A stretch of DNA of 56,000 bases from Symbiodinium natans (GCA_905221605.1 CAJNDS010000446.1:443743-499742); one strand, 5' to 3'. Positions 22,595 to 34,080 are shown, counted from the stretch's first letter. The notes: generated by a model from the sequence alone, not told the origin. A program made the numbers and translations.

Positions 22595-23509
22595 GTGAGT
22601 TGGAGAGCATCCCTGGAAAGCTTGGATGATTGCCTCGAGGAGGCTGATCGGTCAGCAAAGGCCGTTGCTGTGATGGACATCGAGGAGGAGATGGAATCCT
22701 TGAGACAGCAGCTGTGGGCCTTGCTAGCACAGGCCGGTGGGCAATGGTCATCGGAGCTCTGGGATGCAGCGATTGGTGTTCTGGTGGAATGGTACAAGGC
22801 GAAGAAAGATTACACCATATCCAACAAGGCCGATCTGAGCGTGTTGGCCACCCATGGCCAAAGCTTGTTCAACTGCTTCAGCGCCCTGCGAGCGTCCCAG
22901 CATGATCTGTCTGGCCAGACCGAGGCTGCGCAGACAAGGCTCCAGCAAGCAGATGTGGCAGTGGCAGAGAGCATCAAGAAGGTGCTGACGCCTGAGAATA
23001 ACACCGCAATGAATCGTGCAGCCATTGTGCAGAGCATGGCTGCGTGGAAAGGCAAAATCCAAGCAGATGGCAACACAAGGGTGGAGGCTGCCAGGAAGCG
23101 GCTTGAGACAAACGATGGTTTGTTGCAAGCTCAGCTCAAGAGCACCTTGGACTTCGTGGCCCAGATCTTCGAGGAGGAGGACAACAAGCGCAAGGATCCT
23201 CAAGAGATGCTCAGTGCGATGATGAGGGAAGTCGAAGCACAGATGCAGAACTTGGAGATTACCTCCCTCGCTGCGGGAACTGGGGGAACCATCCAGGACC
23301 ATTGGAAACCCACCTACGAGGTTTTGATTATACACCCCATAAAAATACAGAATGAAATCTTGCTGAACCCTAAACCCTGCGAGGCCGCCCCCGCGGTGCC
23401 TCCTGTCGTGGAGATCGTGACTCCAGGGGCGGCTATGGCCCAGCAGCTGGCCTTGGCCAAGGAGGGACTGGTGCGCAAGGACACCACGCAGTTGGAGGCC
23501 GCCTTATGA
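22595..23509 (+). CDS. Coiled-coil hypothetical protein
   Basis: A 304-codon open frame without an ATG at its left edge (first in-frame ATG at about 22672, MDIEEEMESLRQQLW), so the 5' end is probably another exon or a splice near 22590. The product is helical and charged throughout (LEEADRSAKAVAV, AQTRLQQADVAVAESIKK, EEEDNKRKDPQEMLSAMM), with predicted coiled coil over most of its length. A 63-bp segment at 23321-23383 containing CCCTAAACCC interrupts the frame in phase and is probably an intron. The C-terminus ends KDTTQLEAAL with TGA at 23509. Function unknown. Confidence 0.6.
   Translation: MSWRASLESLDDCLEEADRSAKAVAVMDIEEEMESLRQQLWALLAQAGGQWSSELWDAAIGVLVEWYKAKKDYTISNKADLSVLATHGQSLFNCFSALRASQHDLSGQTEAAQTRLQQADVAVAESIKKVLTPENNTAMNRAAIVQSMAAWKGKIQADGNTRVEAARKRLETNDGLLQAQLKSTLDFVAQIFEEEDNKRKDPQEMLSAMMREVEAQMQNLEITSLAAGTGGTIQDHWKPTYEVLIIHPIKIQNEILLNPKPCEAAPAVPPVVEIVTPGAAMAQQLALAKEGLVRKDTTQLEAAL
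23321..23383 (+). other. Probable 63-bp intron carrying a telomere-like word
   Basis: Begins GTTTTGATTATAC and ends CCCTAAACCCTGCGAG. The preceding and following coding sequence are GC-rich, this segment is AT-rich, and it is a multiple of three so it does not break the frame. CGAGG occurs at both edges (23317-23321 and 23380-23384), as expected from a short target duplication. GT donor and AG acceptor fall exactly at the repeat. Confidence 0.6.
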
Positions 23510-23637
23510 CTGTGTTGTGTTATTCTAGTCTAGTGTACAAAATGGGACGTGGACCCTTACGAGGGTGTGGCCGAGATTAGAACTACATTGTACTTTAAAG
23601 TGTTTAGGGTTCAAACCCCAACCAAGTCTGTAGCAAG

Positions 23638-23802
23638 ATGCAGGCAGAAAAGGATGAGCAAGATGGGGGGGTGCTGATCGATGGGGTGCTGATGTTCAAG
23701 AGGCCAGATGGTAAGTGGGAGACAAATGATGAGCGAGACAAGCGGCTAGCTCACAATGCCCGAATGCGCTTTAATCGAAGCTTCGAGAGCACCTTGCAAT
23801 GA
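23638..23802 (+). CDS. Small open frame or terminal exon, 54 residues
   Basis: ATG at 23638 preceded by CTGTAGCAAG. The frame reads MQAEKDEQDGGVLIDGVLMF, then KRPDGKWETNDERDKRLA, and ends TTGCAATGA at 23802. The highly charged, GC-rich composition matches neighbouring exons and differs from the AT-rich flanks. It could be a complete small protein or the last exon of the coiled-coil gene upstream. No family recognised. Confidence 0.45.
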   Translation: MQAEKDEQDGGVLIDGVLMFKRPDGKWETNDERDKRLAHNARMRFNRSFESTLQ

Positions 23803-24592
23803 CTGAGATGTGTTGTCTTCAATTCATCTAAGTACACCCCCCCTCCCAACAGCATATCGCTATATCTATATCTATATCTATATATCTATATATATATATA
23901 TATATCTATTATACACTAGTTCTTTTAATGTGTTTGCAAGAAGACTGAAGAATACCTCCCAAAATGTCTGCAACATGTTCAAGTGTATCGTCATGTAGAA
24001 GACCATCTAATCGCTTCCCCCTTGTACTAAACCCCCCCCCCCCTAATTTTAAATATTAGTTTTCTCGGACCCTGCCGGCACCCCGCCCAACACTAAACCT
24101 GTTTCAGAATTAGGGGTTCAGGGCCTTCGCCCTTGAGTTGAGCCATTAGGGTTTTAAGGCTGAAGGCTGACAGGATGAGGATTCAGGGCTCAGGGCTTAG
24201 AGGGTTTAATTAGGGTTTAAACCTTAAAGCTAAACCCTAATGAACCCTGAACCCCAAGCCCCAAACCCTATAATTTCTCCCCCCCCGTGTCCAGGTTTTG
24301 GGATTTAGACCCCGCCCCTAATTTGAAATATTTTTCGGGCCCAGGCGAATTTCAGAATTAGGGGGGGGGAGGGGTTTAGTATTCGGGGGAAGGGATTATT
24401 GCTGAGGTGCGAATTGCCCTGCGGTCGTCCTGGAGGCAGCCAAGAACAAGCGCTACAGTCACTTGTCTATATCTTGATCAGAAATAAGTGGGTAGTCAAA
24501 CTGGCAATGGACCGCAATGGAAACCCTAAACCTCCAACCCTGAACCCTTATAAACCCTAAACCCTAAACCTAAACCCTAAATGGCAACTTAG
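23803..24592. repeat. AT microsatellite and degenerate CCCTAAA spacer
   Basis: (TATC/TA)n at about 23855-23910; a C11 run near 24036; degenerate telomere-like words at 24110-24280 and 24520-24580. Two related segments, near 24050-24120 and 24320-24370, share the phrase TTTCAGAATTAGGGG. No coding signal except that the acceptor for the next gene (GCAACTTAG) closes the segment. Confidence 0.65.
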
Positions 24593-26028
24593 ATCGGCAC
24601 ATTGTGTCGCGGCTCCTAGAGGACTGGCTTCAGTCCGGCCAAGACTGGGGGCGTAGCAGCCTCGTCCAGAACCACATCATGAGCAAGACCGAGCGCCGCC
24701 GCGGCCGCCACGTCCTGAGGTCTTTCAAGGAATTGAAAGGAATCTTCGGCGTTCCACTCGCTAAGTCGATCAGAGAGAAGAAAAAGGAGCTGGGAGGTGA
24801 ATGGTGGTCCACGCACCCAGACCTTCCGGATTCTGAGGACCCTCACTTGAATATTGTTCTACAACACAAGGGCTGGGTTTCTATCTCAGGGGGGGGGGGG
24901 ACTATGCCGGCTGTTGGGTTGCGCAGCTGGTTTCATCAATTCTTCGTGATCTCAGGAGCATGAGCTTTTCAAGGTCTGGGACAGCACGGCGTATGAGTCG
25001 GAGGAGGAGGAGAAGGTAGAGTCGAAGCATGAGCTCCACGCCAATGTGGATGGAGAGGGGACCAAGCTCTTGATGTGCTTTGGCATTATCGACTTGCCAT
25101 GAAAACACTTTTTGTACAATTTGAAAGCAAATTGATACTAACAGGCTGTTAGTTTAACGGCGGTGTCTCTGGACCCTACATTATGCATCCAGCCCTATTT
25201 AGGAAGTACTTCAACCAGCCGGGGGGCCTGGCAAAGCGCGACATGATGGCCAGCATCAGTGGGGCCAGCTCCTCCAATGCAGAGCCACCCGCCCCCAGCA
25301 CACCTGGACCCAATTCGCTCCCTCCGCCAGCCAACAAGAAGGGTAGCAAAGCACCCACCCTCACCAAGCAGGCCAATTCCAAGCTCACTGCCCTCAACAA
25401 CAAGGTCTCCGAAGTCCGGGTGTTGAAGAGTGAGGTGAATGTGAACAAAACTTTGAGCCTAGGCTTCAGGATTTGATGTTTTTAGTGTCGTGTCTGATTA
25501 TTACCATTCAAGGGACGTTTGCGGGATCTAGACAGCTCTGAATATCCGTGTGTGCTGGACCTGGCTGAGGAATGAGGGACTCCGGAATGGCCATGTGGAA
25601 GAGCTTACGAATGCTATGCAAGTCTTGGAGGAAGCCCGTGGCAAGATGGAAGCATGGCATGCGCTCAAGATCCCCGAGGCAGACATCATCCACGAGCAGC
25701 GTGCTGCTTACGACGAAGTTATGCGTGTGGCAGAGGGGGCTCTTTCTGCCTGTGCTAGTGCCATGAAAGGCGCGAAGTCAGCCTGCGCCACTGGGACTTG
25801 ATTATAATACCTAAACCCTTAACCCTTAAACCCTTAAACCCTATAAACCCGAAACCCGAAACGGTTGTTCAGGGTTCGAAGTAGGGTTTAAGGATAGTTA
25901 GGGTTTAGGGCTTGTGCTATAGGTTTCGGGTTTAAGGTTTAGGCTTCGAACTACTGGGTCCACATGATCTCCTCTGCCCTGTGAAGGCCGAGCCGAAGCC
26001 GAAGAAGCCCGCGAAGAAGCGAGCGTGA
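24593..26028 (+). CDS. Multi-exon dinoflagellate family gene with Lys-rich tail
   Basis: Exons: 24593-about 24855 (LLEDWLQSGQDWGRSSLV, RRGRHVLRSFKELKGIFG, WSTHPDLPDSEDPHL), 24956-about 25102 after ATCTCAG (EHELFKVWDSTAYESEEEE), about 25203-25434 (KYFNQPGGLAKRDMMASIS then a Ser/Pro/Ala linker and LTKQANSKLTALNNKVSE), about 25565-25795 (EELTNAMQVLEEARGKMEAW), and 25987-26028 (KAEPKPKKPAKKRA, TGA). The block R-R-G-R-H...HPDLP...LFKVW is one I associate with an expanded Symbiodiniaceae family of unknown function. The Lys/Pro tail suggests a nuclear or nucleic-acid-binding end. It may be the 5' part of one larger gene with 27.2-30.6 kb. Confidence 0.55.
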
Positions 26029-27224
26029 ACCTTTTGTGTGCGAAGGGCTCATTTTGGCACAAGCAAGGGATTCTCAATGATCACTAGTGCAATATATTTG
26101 AGATAGGCCTGGCTTATTGTGCACGAGCCTTGTCGCTACGAATGCGATATCTTGAGCTTTATGAAGTCTTGAAACTCCTGCCTGCCACTCAGGTTGGTTT
26201 GAGCATATGATCAGATCAGTATGTAGGCCCTTGTGCCAATCATGCTATCGTGGTGGTGGCAGACAGGTTGGTGATCGACCTACGTACTTGGTACGAGATT
26301 TGAAGGATGTGGTGAACATGTAGCGCTGCACTGCTATCGATCTCCATTGGGGTGGAATTCTGTCATCACCGTACACCCTTAATCAGCCCCCCCTTCCCCC
26401 TAGTCGATCAATCCTGAGACCCCGTAACAACGGTTTAGGGTTTAGGGTTTAGGGTTTATAGGGTATAGGGTTTAGGGTTTAGGGTTTAGGGTTTAGGGTT
26501 TAGGGTTTACTCTTTAAATAGGGTTTAGGGTTTAGGGTTTGGGGTTTAGGGTTAGGGTTTAATCTTTAGGGTCTAGGGTTAATTAGGGTTTAGGGTTTAC
26601 CTTGACTGAAGCCTGTGGACTATCTACCCCAGAGGAGGTAGCACATGTCTGCTGCAGTGATCGGGTGGCTACATATGTGTCGCAGCTGGTGTCAAAATAG
26701 CCGGCTACCCTAAACCCTAAACTCGATGTTGTACCCTGAATCCGTAAAATATGGGACGAGGTAAATTGAAACCCTGTTGAGCTCTTCGACAAGCCAAAAA
26801 ACCCCTCCCCCACAGGAGCCAAAACCCTAAAAACCCTAAAACCTTAAAAACTAACCCTTATAAAACCTTAAACCCTATGATCCCCCCCCTCCTTACATGT
26901 AGCGCCGTCGAAGCCTGCAACCCCTTTAGCTGCACTTATCATCTGGGAGGCCTCGCCCCTCGCAGCATCACGACACCCCTTCACACCTACATCCTGAAGA
27001 CTGTGGGCAAAGGAGCTGCCTGCTTGCAATAGCCCGGAGGATAGTGCCAAAACCTGTGCCAGAGCGGTGTGGGCACATGTACTGTGCATGGGTAGATTCA
27101 CGCTTAAGGATTCATCGTTTGCTGGTGCCCGGGAGATGCTGGCGGCTGTTCGGCAGGACCGATCTCCGATGCAATGCGCTAGCTAATTCGAATGAATTGT
27201 GTAGACACGGTTTGGGTTGTGCAG
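26029..27224. repeat. Spacer with TTTAGGG array
   Basis: TTTAGGG array at 26432-26612 with interruptions; degenerate CCCTAAA/CCTTAAA words at 26705-26880. The 26040-26430 stretch is unique and without a clear exon. At about 27050-27220 there are short open pieces ending in the acceptor GTTGTGCAG that opens the next gene. Confidence 0.6.
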
Positions 27225-30200
27225 GAGTTTGAGGATCATGGAGTCTCTATGGTCGGCCCTGCAGCTGAGTTCTTGGAAACCTCAACCAAATGGTCCAGCA
27301 ATGCCCAAAGGGATATGATGCGCAGGGCAAACCACTTTGGGGTGTCTTCCCAGCATCCATCTCAATAATGCTACATCTATTGTTTTTGTTTGTGCTGCTT
27401 CGTAAGTTCCCCCCCCCAAACAAAAAATATCTGAATCGACTCCATGATGTGTCACTTGAGGTACCATTGACATCAGTGGAGGTGCCTATGAAGGATGATC
27501 GGGACAACCTGGTGACAAAGCCCCGTGGAATTCACATGAGAATAAGTAGCAATTTTCAAAAGAGAAAGTTCAAAACAAGTTTGAGCTAGAGATCCTGAAG
27601 GCAAATGCCTATTCTGCTCCCAGATCAGCTCATCCCTTGGTTGGTGGAGAAGGGCGTTTTCCCAGTCGACCAAGTTCAGGAAGAGGCTACTGCCAAGTAT
27701 TGGGAGCATTTGCAAGAAGTTGGAGTCCCGACCCATGGGGCTTCTTCTGAACATGTTCCCCTTTACCTATGGGGGGATGATGCTGAGTTTACAGAGCATC
27801 ATGGGGACAAGCTGGTGGTTATTTCGATTGGGCGGGTGCTGGAAGGACGAAAGCATGCTCTCCTATACTGCTGGCCGCTTACTGTCTTCGTACAGGCCTG
27901 ACTCTTGGGTTTTAGGTTGCAAAGGAACAAAAAACCTTTCTTAAACATCCTCTGAAGTACCCTGGACCCAACCCACCCACTTTGCATCATCAGGCCCGGA
28001 GCGCGGGGCCACAGACACTCAATGCCTATTTGCAAGCAGCCACCTCTCCGCCGTTAACAATATTTTCACGTCTACAAACATGTAAAACACTCCAAGAATT
28101 CCCTCCCTAGAGTGGTCATGCCTCCTACACCGATCATGATCTCATGGAAGAAAAGGTGGTGACCTCGCTGAACAAGTTGTTCGATGAGGGTGTGTCGGTG
28201 ACAATGCCCGGTGGAGCTACGAAGACAATCCGCTGCGCAGTAAGTGAATATAGAGGTGATTGGAAGTGGCAAAAGGCTGGGGTGTTGACTGTTTGTCGTG
28301 ATATATACAGTGGGTGCTTTTAGGGTGAGAACCTTCAAGCTCGGTATATGCTCCCTCCCGAAACCCGAAACCCTCCCAACACCCTGCAACTTCAACCAGC
28401 CCTGGCCTCATCCACCCACTCGCCCAAAATAGGGCAGCTGCAAGTGCTGTGCTCAGAACAGAACCGAACTTGTTCTGAGCACAGCACTTGCAGCTGCCCA
28501 TGCTGTGGCCACCTCCAGTACGAAGTTTTGCTTAGGAAGGTTCTTGGGGCGTGATCCAATCCCCTAATAATATTGGCCCCAGACCCAGGACTTACCAAAG
28601 CGGCCTAGTAGGGTTGGTTTGTTCGACAGGCTTGTTATAAAGTATACGGACCTAAACCCTAAAACCTAAACCCTAAACCCTGAACCCTAAACCCTAAACC
28701 CTTAAGTAATTCGGATGTGTTTTTAAACCATATTTCGGGTTGGGGGGCTTTAAGGCTTAGGGTGTTTTTAAATGGACGACGCATGCATGCAGGAGTGGTT
28801 TGCCATGAAGACCGGCTGGTCCAGTGGATCGCTTTGTCATCATTGCCATTGCTTGAAGACGTCGCATGCCACAGTGCCTGGTGCATTGTATCCTCGACGG
28901 GACCTGGACAACTTTGTACAACATGCCGCTCGCACGGGGGATCACGAGAGTGGCTCTTTGCAACTTAGAACTCGGTTGAGTTTCTTTTTTTGAGAAGTTA
29001 TAAGGCATGTGCAGAGTGATCAGGTCCCCTTCTGGGAGTTCGGAATTTCAATCCCGTCTACATCCGCTGGTGCTCCATGCACACCCTGAATCAGGGGCTC
29101 CTGCAGTACCTTGCCGGTTCGGCACTGCGGTTCGTGGCAGCAGAGGGCCAATGGGAGGGAGATGAAGAGGTCAAGCAGCTGAAGGTGGCCTTCTTGGAGT
29201 TTCGTGCGTGGACGAAGCAGCACAAAATTCCGAATCTTGTCTTCTTATGGCCAGAAACCTTTCCCGGTATGTGTGGGGATCTGAACCCTAAACCCTAAAC
29301 CCTAAACCCCTAAACCCTGAACCCTAAACCTAAACCCTAAACCTATAATTACCTAATTGCTACATTCAATATTTATCCCAATAATCGTGCTAATGGTTAG
29401 GCACAGCCAGCCCCATCTTCGGCTTTCGGAGGAGGCCCAGTTCCCGAAGCTTCAATGCAAAGCCTACAACGCAACCTGGCTCTAGGGCTTAGGATGTTTG
29501 TTTTTCTTTCGGGCCTTTCAGGGCTCAGGTTGATAACATGGCAAAGGGGTTTAGGAGTTTAGGCTACGGTGTTGTATGCAGGGGCGAGTGGTATTGGCCT
29601 GGCTGGCCAACCTGTGTGTGAGCAAGCTGAATGCTGGCAGCTATGGTCCTGAGGACGATTTTGTCTTCGTCGCCCGAGCTGTGTACCCCGACAAATATTC
29701 CTCATAACAGTTTGAATCATGTAGTTGTTCCATCCTGAAACACATTAGTCGATGAGGGTGCGCCCCTCCCCCCCCCCCCCAAACCCTAAACCCCAAACCC
29801 CCAACCCCAAACCCTAAATTGAAAACCCAAAACCCTAATAAACCTGATTGCCCACTGCAGGTGGTACCTGGCGGAGTGGTTCAACCAGACGGAGCGCTGT
29901 GGCCTGTACCTGTCAACAGACGATGCATGCTTGCTATCGATTTGCTGCGCCCCTTGCTTTCAATGGGATCCTGGGTTTTCTAGTGTATTGGGTGTTGGGG
30001 TGCGCGATTGTGCACTGTGTCCTTGGCCCACCCTTATAAGTGCACTCCGAAAGGATCAATGCTTGGAAGCCTACTACACCCTTGGCCGAAGGGCTTTGGC
30101 ACAGCATATGCTGCTGTGGCCAGTAAAGCCGAAATGCCACGAAACCTGACTGAAGCCTATAATTTGCTCTGCTTGACATTCTAGTGGTTCCGCAACAAAC

Positions 30201-30618
30201 CAAAAATAGCTAAGGGCTTCCAAGAATTGGCATTCTTTGCCGTTCGCGATCGCTGCTGTGCCTGATTCATAAACAAGTTTTTTTCAAGTAGTATCAACAG
30301 TTTGAAAGACCATTGTCAACACCTCTCACTTCGAAGCTTGCACATGTGCCTGCAGGTATCAACCCGAGGAGTTATCACTGCTTTATGCAGGAGGATCATG
30401 TTGGCTCCATGGCCAGTGCCATAGCAAAACACCACAGCATTTGTGTACTTTTCGGTTGTGCTTTAATTGGGGGAATGTCTGGAACACTATTTAAATTGTT
30501 TGATGACCTTCAACCTCCTGAGAAAGGAATTGCTGCGAAGTGCCACAAGAGGACAGTTGAGAAGACCACACTTTGCAGGGTCTACCTGCAGCTTCTTGCG
30601 AAAGCCCTTGAAGGGTAA
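27225..30618 (+). CDS. Many-exon gene of an expanded dinoflagellate family (function unknown)
   Basis: Likely exons: 27225-27341 (EFEDHGVSMVGPAAEFLE), about 27461-27520 (VPLTSVEVPMKDDRDNLV), 27600-27895 (ILLPDQLIPWLVEKGVFP, HVPLYLWGDDAEFTEHHG; GC donor), about 28143-28290 (VVTSLNKLFDEGVSV, RCAVSEYRGDWKWQK), about 28757-28960 (SLCHHCHCLKTSH), about 29019-29267 (YIRWCSMHTLNQGLLQYLAG), 29582-about 29700 (GRVVLAWLANLCVSKLNAG), 29861-about 29935 (WYLAEWFNQTERCGLYLS), about 30060-30145 (YYTLGRRALAQHMLLW), 30356-about 30440 (INPRSYHCFMQEDHVGSM) and about 30530-30618 (AKCHKRTVEKTTLCRVYLQL, TAA). The order LYxxGD, GDWK, CxxC, HxLNxG, NPRSxHCFxxED, then a terminal T-L-x-R-x-L block matches a very large Symbiodiniaceae family I recognise but cannot name; a transposase origin is possible. 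Exons look intact. Confidence 0.65.
28432..28499. repeat. Perfect 29-bp hairpin
   Basis: Arms 28432-28460 and 28471-28499 are exact inverse complements of 29 nt (starting GGGCAGCTGCAAGTGCTGTG) around a 10-nt loop, GAACCGAACT. It lies inside an intron of the 27.2-30.6 kb gene. The perfect pairing implies a recent origin or selection on structure. Confidence 0.95.
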
Positions 30619-31194
30619 GATGTTGAGGCGCTTTTCAAATTAATCGCAAGGATGGGTGAATGCACTTATCCTTCACTGCATCATTAATCTGGTAGTACTT
30701 TCCAGCCACCGTGCTAATGATACAACATAACAGCTCGATGCTATGGTGCTGGCATGTACTTGCACAAAGTCTGCTCGGGGCACCGGGACTCCATCGCCAG
30801 GCTGTTGGGAAAGACATGGCGAGGTCGTGGCTTACAGGGATTGTGCTTTAATTTTTCTAGGTCTGTGGGATTTTGGTTACCAGGCTTTGTCTTGTCAGCA
30901 AGGTATCTATAGGAGGGCTTCACGAAGGTCATAATTCTGGGGCTTTGAGCCACTCGCAACATGTCTCACATCACCCCACAATGAGCTCTTTAGATCTAGA
31001 AGCCCCGATTCCTCAATAATCCACTACGCGGTCGCAATTTGTTCGGAGCACGATCGCGGGCCAGAAGTACTCAAATACGGAGGAACCGGACCCTCAGGGT
31101 AAGAGTTTAAGGGCTCCTTTAAACGCTTATGGGTTTGGGGTAGGTTCAGGGTTTAGGGTTCAGGGTTCAGGGTTTAGGGTTTAGGGTTATTCTT
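30619..31194. other. Spacer, one possible exon and a short TTTAGGG array
   Basis: A GC-rich open stretch at about 30739-30835 reads YGAGMYLHKVCSGHRDSIAR and may be an additional exon, but no partner is clear. TTTAGGG-like words occupy 31140-31190. Confidence 0.35.
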
Positions 31195-31300
31195 AGAATG
31201 AGGCTGCAGCGAGCACAAGATGCCTTGTCTGTCGGCCCGGGCGTGCTGCGGAACTCCGAGGGGCGCGCGCTAGGCGCGGAGGACCTCGGCGGTTGCAAGT
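31195..31300 (+). CDS. Ubiquitin-like domain exon of an RCC1-type gene
   Basis: After TTATTCTTAG the plus frame reads MRLQRAQDALSVGPGVLRN then SEGRALGAEDLGG and ends at a GT supplied by the telomere-like array (TTGCAA|GTTTAGGG). The pattern L-x-x-x-A-Q-x-A-L-x-V-G-x-G, then an acidic/Gly segment, matches the ubiquitin-like part of the dinoflagellate RCC1-repeat family. The exon at 32143-32229 continues the same domain. Confidence 0.55.
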
Positions 31301-32142
31301 TTAGGGTTTAGGGTTTAGGGTTTTGGGGTTTTGGGGTTTTGGGTTTAGGGTTTAGGGCCCTGTGTGGACCTTGACCTGAAAAAGCCACACCCTACCACAT
31401 TTGTAGTTCCTTACAATATTCTCATAAGGGGTTTATCATTCTATGCTCATCTTTTATGACTTTTTGCGGAACCCGCAACAAAGTAGGTTTTGGGTTCTGA
31501 AGATGAATCCTAAGCCGCCCAAACCCCTCAAAGCCACCAGAACCCGCAGCTACCACTGAGGCGCACTACGATCAAGGACGCCTGCGTGGCTTCTAAACCC
31601 TAAACCCTAAACCCTAAGCCCTAAACCCTAAACCCTAAACCCTAAACCCTAAACCCTAAACCCTAAACCCTAAACCCTAAACTACCCTAAACCCTCCACC
31701 CCGGCCCCGACACCTTTCAAAGCCTTGGCCCTGTGGTGGCCCTTCTGCCCTTGTTTGCTTCCAGGTTCCGTTACAAAGTGGCGGACTCCAAAGAGGTGCC
31801 AAAAAATGTAGTATGGTTACGGGTTAAGGAACCTAAACGCGGTTTAGGGTTTAGGGTTTAGGGTTTAGGGTTTAGGGTTTAGGGTTTAGGGTTTAGGGTT
31901 TAGGGTTTAGGGCTACTAGGACCCGGAGTATGGTTCCCCTGGAGAGTCCATATACCTATATAGTATATACTTGGGCCTTACACTTGAGGGCCCAAGTGTA
32001 TACCTTCTGTTTTAGGCACGTGAGGGCCCTTGGGGCAATTGGGCTACCGAGAAGCCGGCGCTAACATGCTGAACCCTAAACCCTAAACCCTAACCCCTAA
32101 ACCCCAAACCCTAAACCCTAAACCCCTAACACCCTGAATCCG
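31301..32142. repeat. Intron: telomere-like arrays and a hairpin-family copy
   Basis: TTTAGGG/TTTTGGGG at 31301-31350, CCCTAAA at 31596-31690, TTTAGGG at 31840-31915. A copy of the ATGTACC hairpin family lies at about 31938-32005 (left arm CATATACCTATATAGTATAT then ACTTGGGCC; right arm GGGCCCAAGTGTATACC). CCCTAAA again at 32070-32130. This whole stretch appears to be one intron between ubiquitin-like exons. Confidence 0.6.
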
Positions 32143-32229
32143 TAACGCAGGACAACTTGTTCCAAGCTGGCGTGCAGTCGGACGACGTCCTCACGTTGCA
32201 CGTCCGGCGTGTGGAGATTGCAGGCTCCC
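32143..32229 (+). CDS. Second ubiquitin-like exon
   Basis: Follows the acceptor GTAACGCAG and reads DNLFQAGVQSDDVLTLHVRR then VEIAG. The phrase GD-x-L-T-L-H-x-x-R is the end of the ubiquitin-like segment in the same family, so 31195-31300 and this exon are consecutive. RCC1 repeats that should follow are not found before 39.5 kb. Confidence 0.5.
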
Positions 32230-34080
32230 TAAACCCCAAGCCCTAGACCCTAAGCCGTAAACCCTAAAACCCTAAAGCCTAAACCCTAAACCCCTAAACC
32301 GTTCAGGGCTTTCATGTTTATTGTGTTTATGCCTTAAGGTTGCGGGTGTGTCAGGGATATCTGGGAAGTTGCATTCCGACGCTTTTGGCACCAAAAGAAG
32401 GATACCCTTGTATTTTCACAATAATATATATATATATATATATGGTTACAACCTCAAGTGGCCTTACTCGCACTGTAGGCCCAGCACAGGCTCGAAGGGC
32501 TCTTGGTTGACGGTTTCTGGGCACATACGGCAGGGCTCGGAAGAAGTACCAGAATGGTCGCTTATGGTCCTTAATATAAGTATTCTAGAATCACCCCGAG
32601 AACCCTGTTCTAATTATGAAGGCCCCTATATTACTTATATCCCCAATGACGATGCATTCGCAGCTGCATGGTTCTTTCTGTCCGAAGCTCTTCTTGATGC
32701 ATTCGCTGGATAAGGGTGTGCACCCTAATATAGACCCCCACACAGTAGGATTCCCTTGTAGAATAGGGACCCCAAGAAGGTACGCCTGTAGTTTCTCTAG
32801 TAGACATTACTACGGGCGTGCACCGAGAAATCACCGCAGTCCCCATCCGAACACATCCAGGGTACTCCGTTCACCGAGCGCGAAGCGCCTTCCGACCACC
32901 ATACCTACCCATTGATGTAGCCTAAACCCTAAACCCGAAACCCTAGACCCAAAACCCTAGAAGCGAAAGAGCTCATCTGCCATGGCCTACATGACATGAC
33001 ATGAGCCCATGGCCGAGACACTCGGCGAAGGCTCTGCCGACGGGCGCTTCCCCGGACAGCGCCTATCCGGGCCGAAAGAAGTGCTGGAGGGGCAAGTCCT
33101 TCATAAGAGGCTACATCTTGAACTTCAGACCTGTTGGGTTCCTGTCCCCCAAAGGAGCCCTAAAAGGGTTTATTCTTGCTCATTTGGCCTTCATAGGGCT
33201 TACAGTAGTTTGGGGGTATGTTTCCCAGGAATCCTAGAAAGATTTCTTGTTCACATGACCTCAATCTGGATTCTAGTGGTATTGGGTAGTTATGGGTTCA
33301 GAATAGGTCCCCAAGATTGTTTCGAGCGTGGCAGAAGGCAACCTAAACCCTAAACCCTAAACCCTAAACCCTAAACCCTAAACCCTAAACCCTAAACCCT
33401 AAACCCTAAACCCTAAACCCTAAACGTTGGAGAAGTCAGAGGACCCAGAGAGGGCCCCTGACTTCCCTGCTTCATGGGCTTGCGCATCCCTTGCAAGAAC
33501 CCCGCCCCCCCTAGGGTTTAGGGTTTAGGGTTTAGGGTTTAGGGTTTAGGGTTTAGGGAGTCCTAGGTGCGATAAGGGGGGACCCCTAAGAGGGAACCCT
33601 TCTGAACCCTCTTCTGGCTCTCTTCAACAGGGACCTTATTCAGAGCGTCTATGTCCCCAAGGGTCCCCCTAATCCCATCCCCTAAAGAAAGCCAAAAAGC
33701 ATTGGTACCTTAGGAGGTTTATAGGGTCTGGGGGACCCAGGAGGTCCTGTCACCCCCCTCTAAACCCTCTAAAACCCTTAGAAACCCTATCTAAAACCTT
33801 TAAACTGTTAAACCGTATGTACACCGGACCCTATCTCTACATATATATATATATGTATATATATATATATGTGTATATATATGTATATGTATATACATAT
33901 ATACATAAACATATATAAACCCTGTAAACCCTGACAGACAGCTCCACTCCTTTCGAAGCCAGGAGGTCCTAAGACCCTCTAAGCCCGCAAACGGTTTAGG
34001 GTTTAGGGTTTAGGGTTTAGGGTTTAGGGTTTAGGGTTTAGGGTTTAGGGTTTAGGGTTTAGGGTTTAGGGAGTCCCCAC
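32230..34080. repeat. Spacer with telomere-like arrays and AT runs
   Basis: CCCTAAA words at 32230-32300; (TA)n at 32424-32445; CCCTAAA at 33342-33426; TTTAGGG at 33515-33558 and 33993-34070; (TATA) with ATGTATAC words at 33838-33915. A GC-rich stretch at 33009-33110 (MAETLGEGSADGRFPGQRLS) could be an exon but lacks support. Confidence 0.6.

Noticed and set aside
26045-26065. Spliced-leader-like word CATTTTGGCACAAG
   Set aside because: It matches the dinoflagellate leader end (CATTTTGGCTCAAG) at 13 of 14 bases, but the rest of the 22-nt leader does not match and no GT donor follows, so it is neither a leader gene nor a clear relic of a processed transcript.
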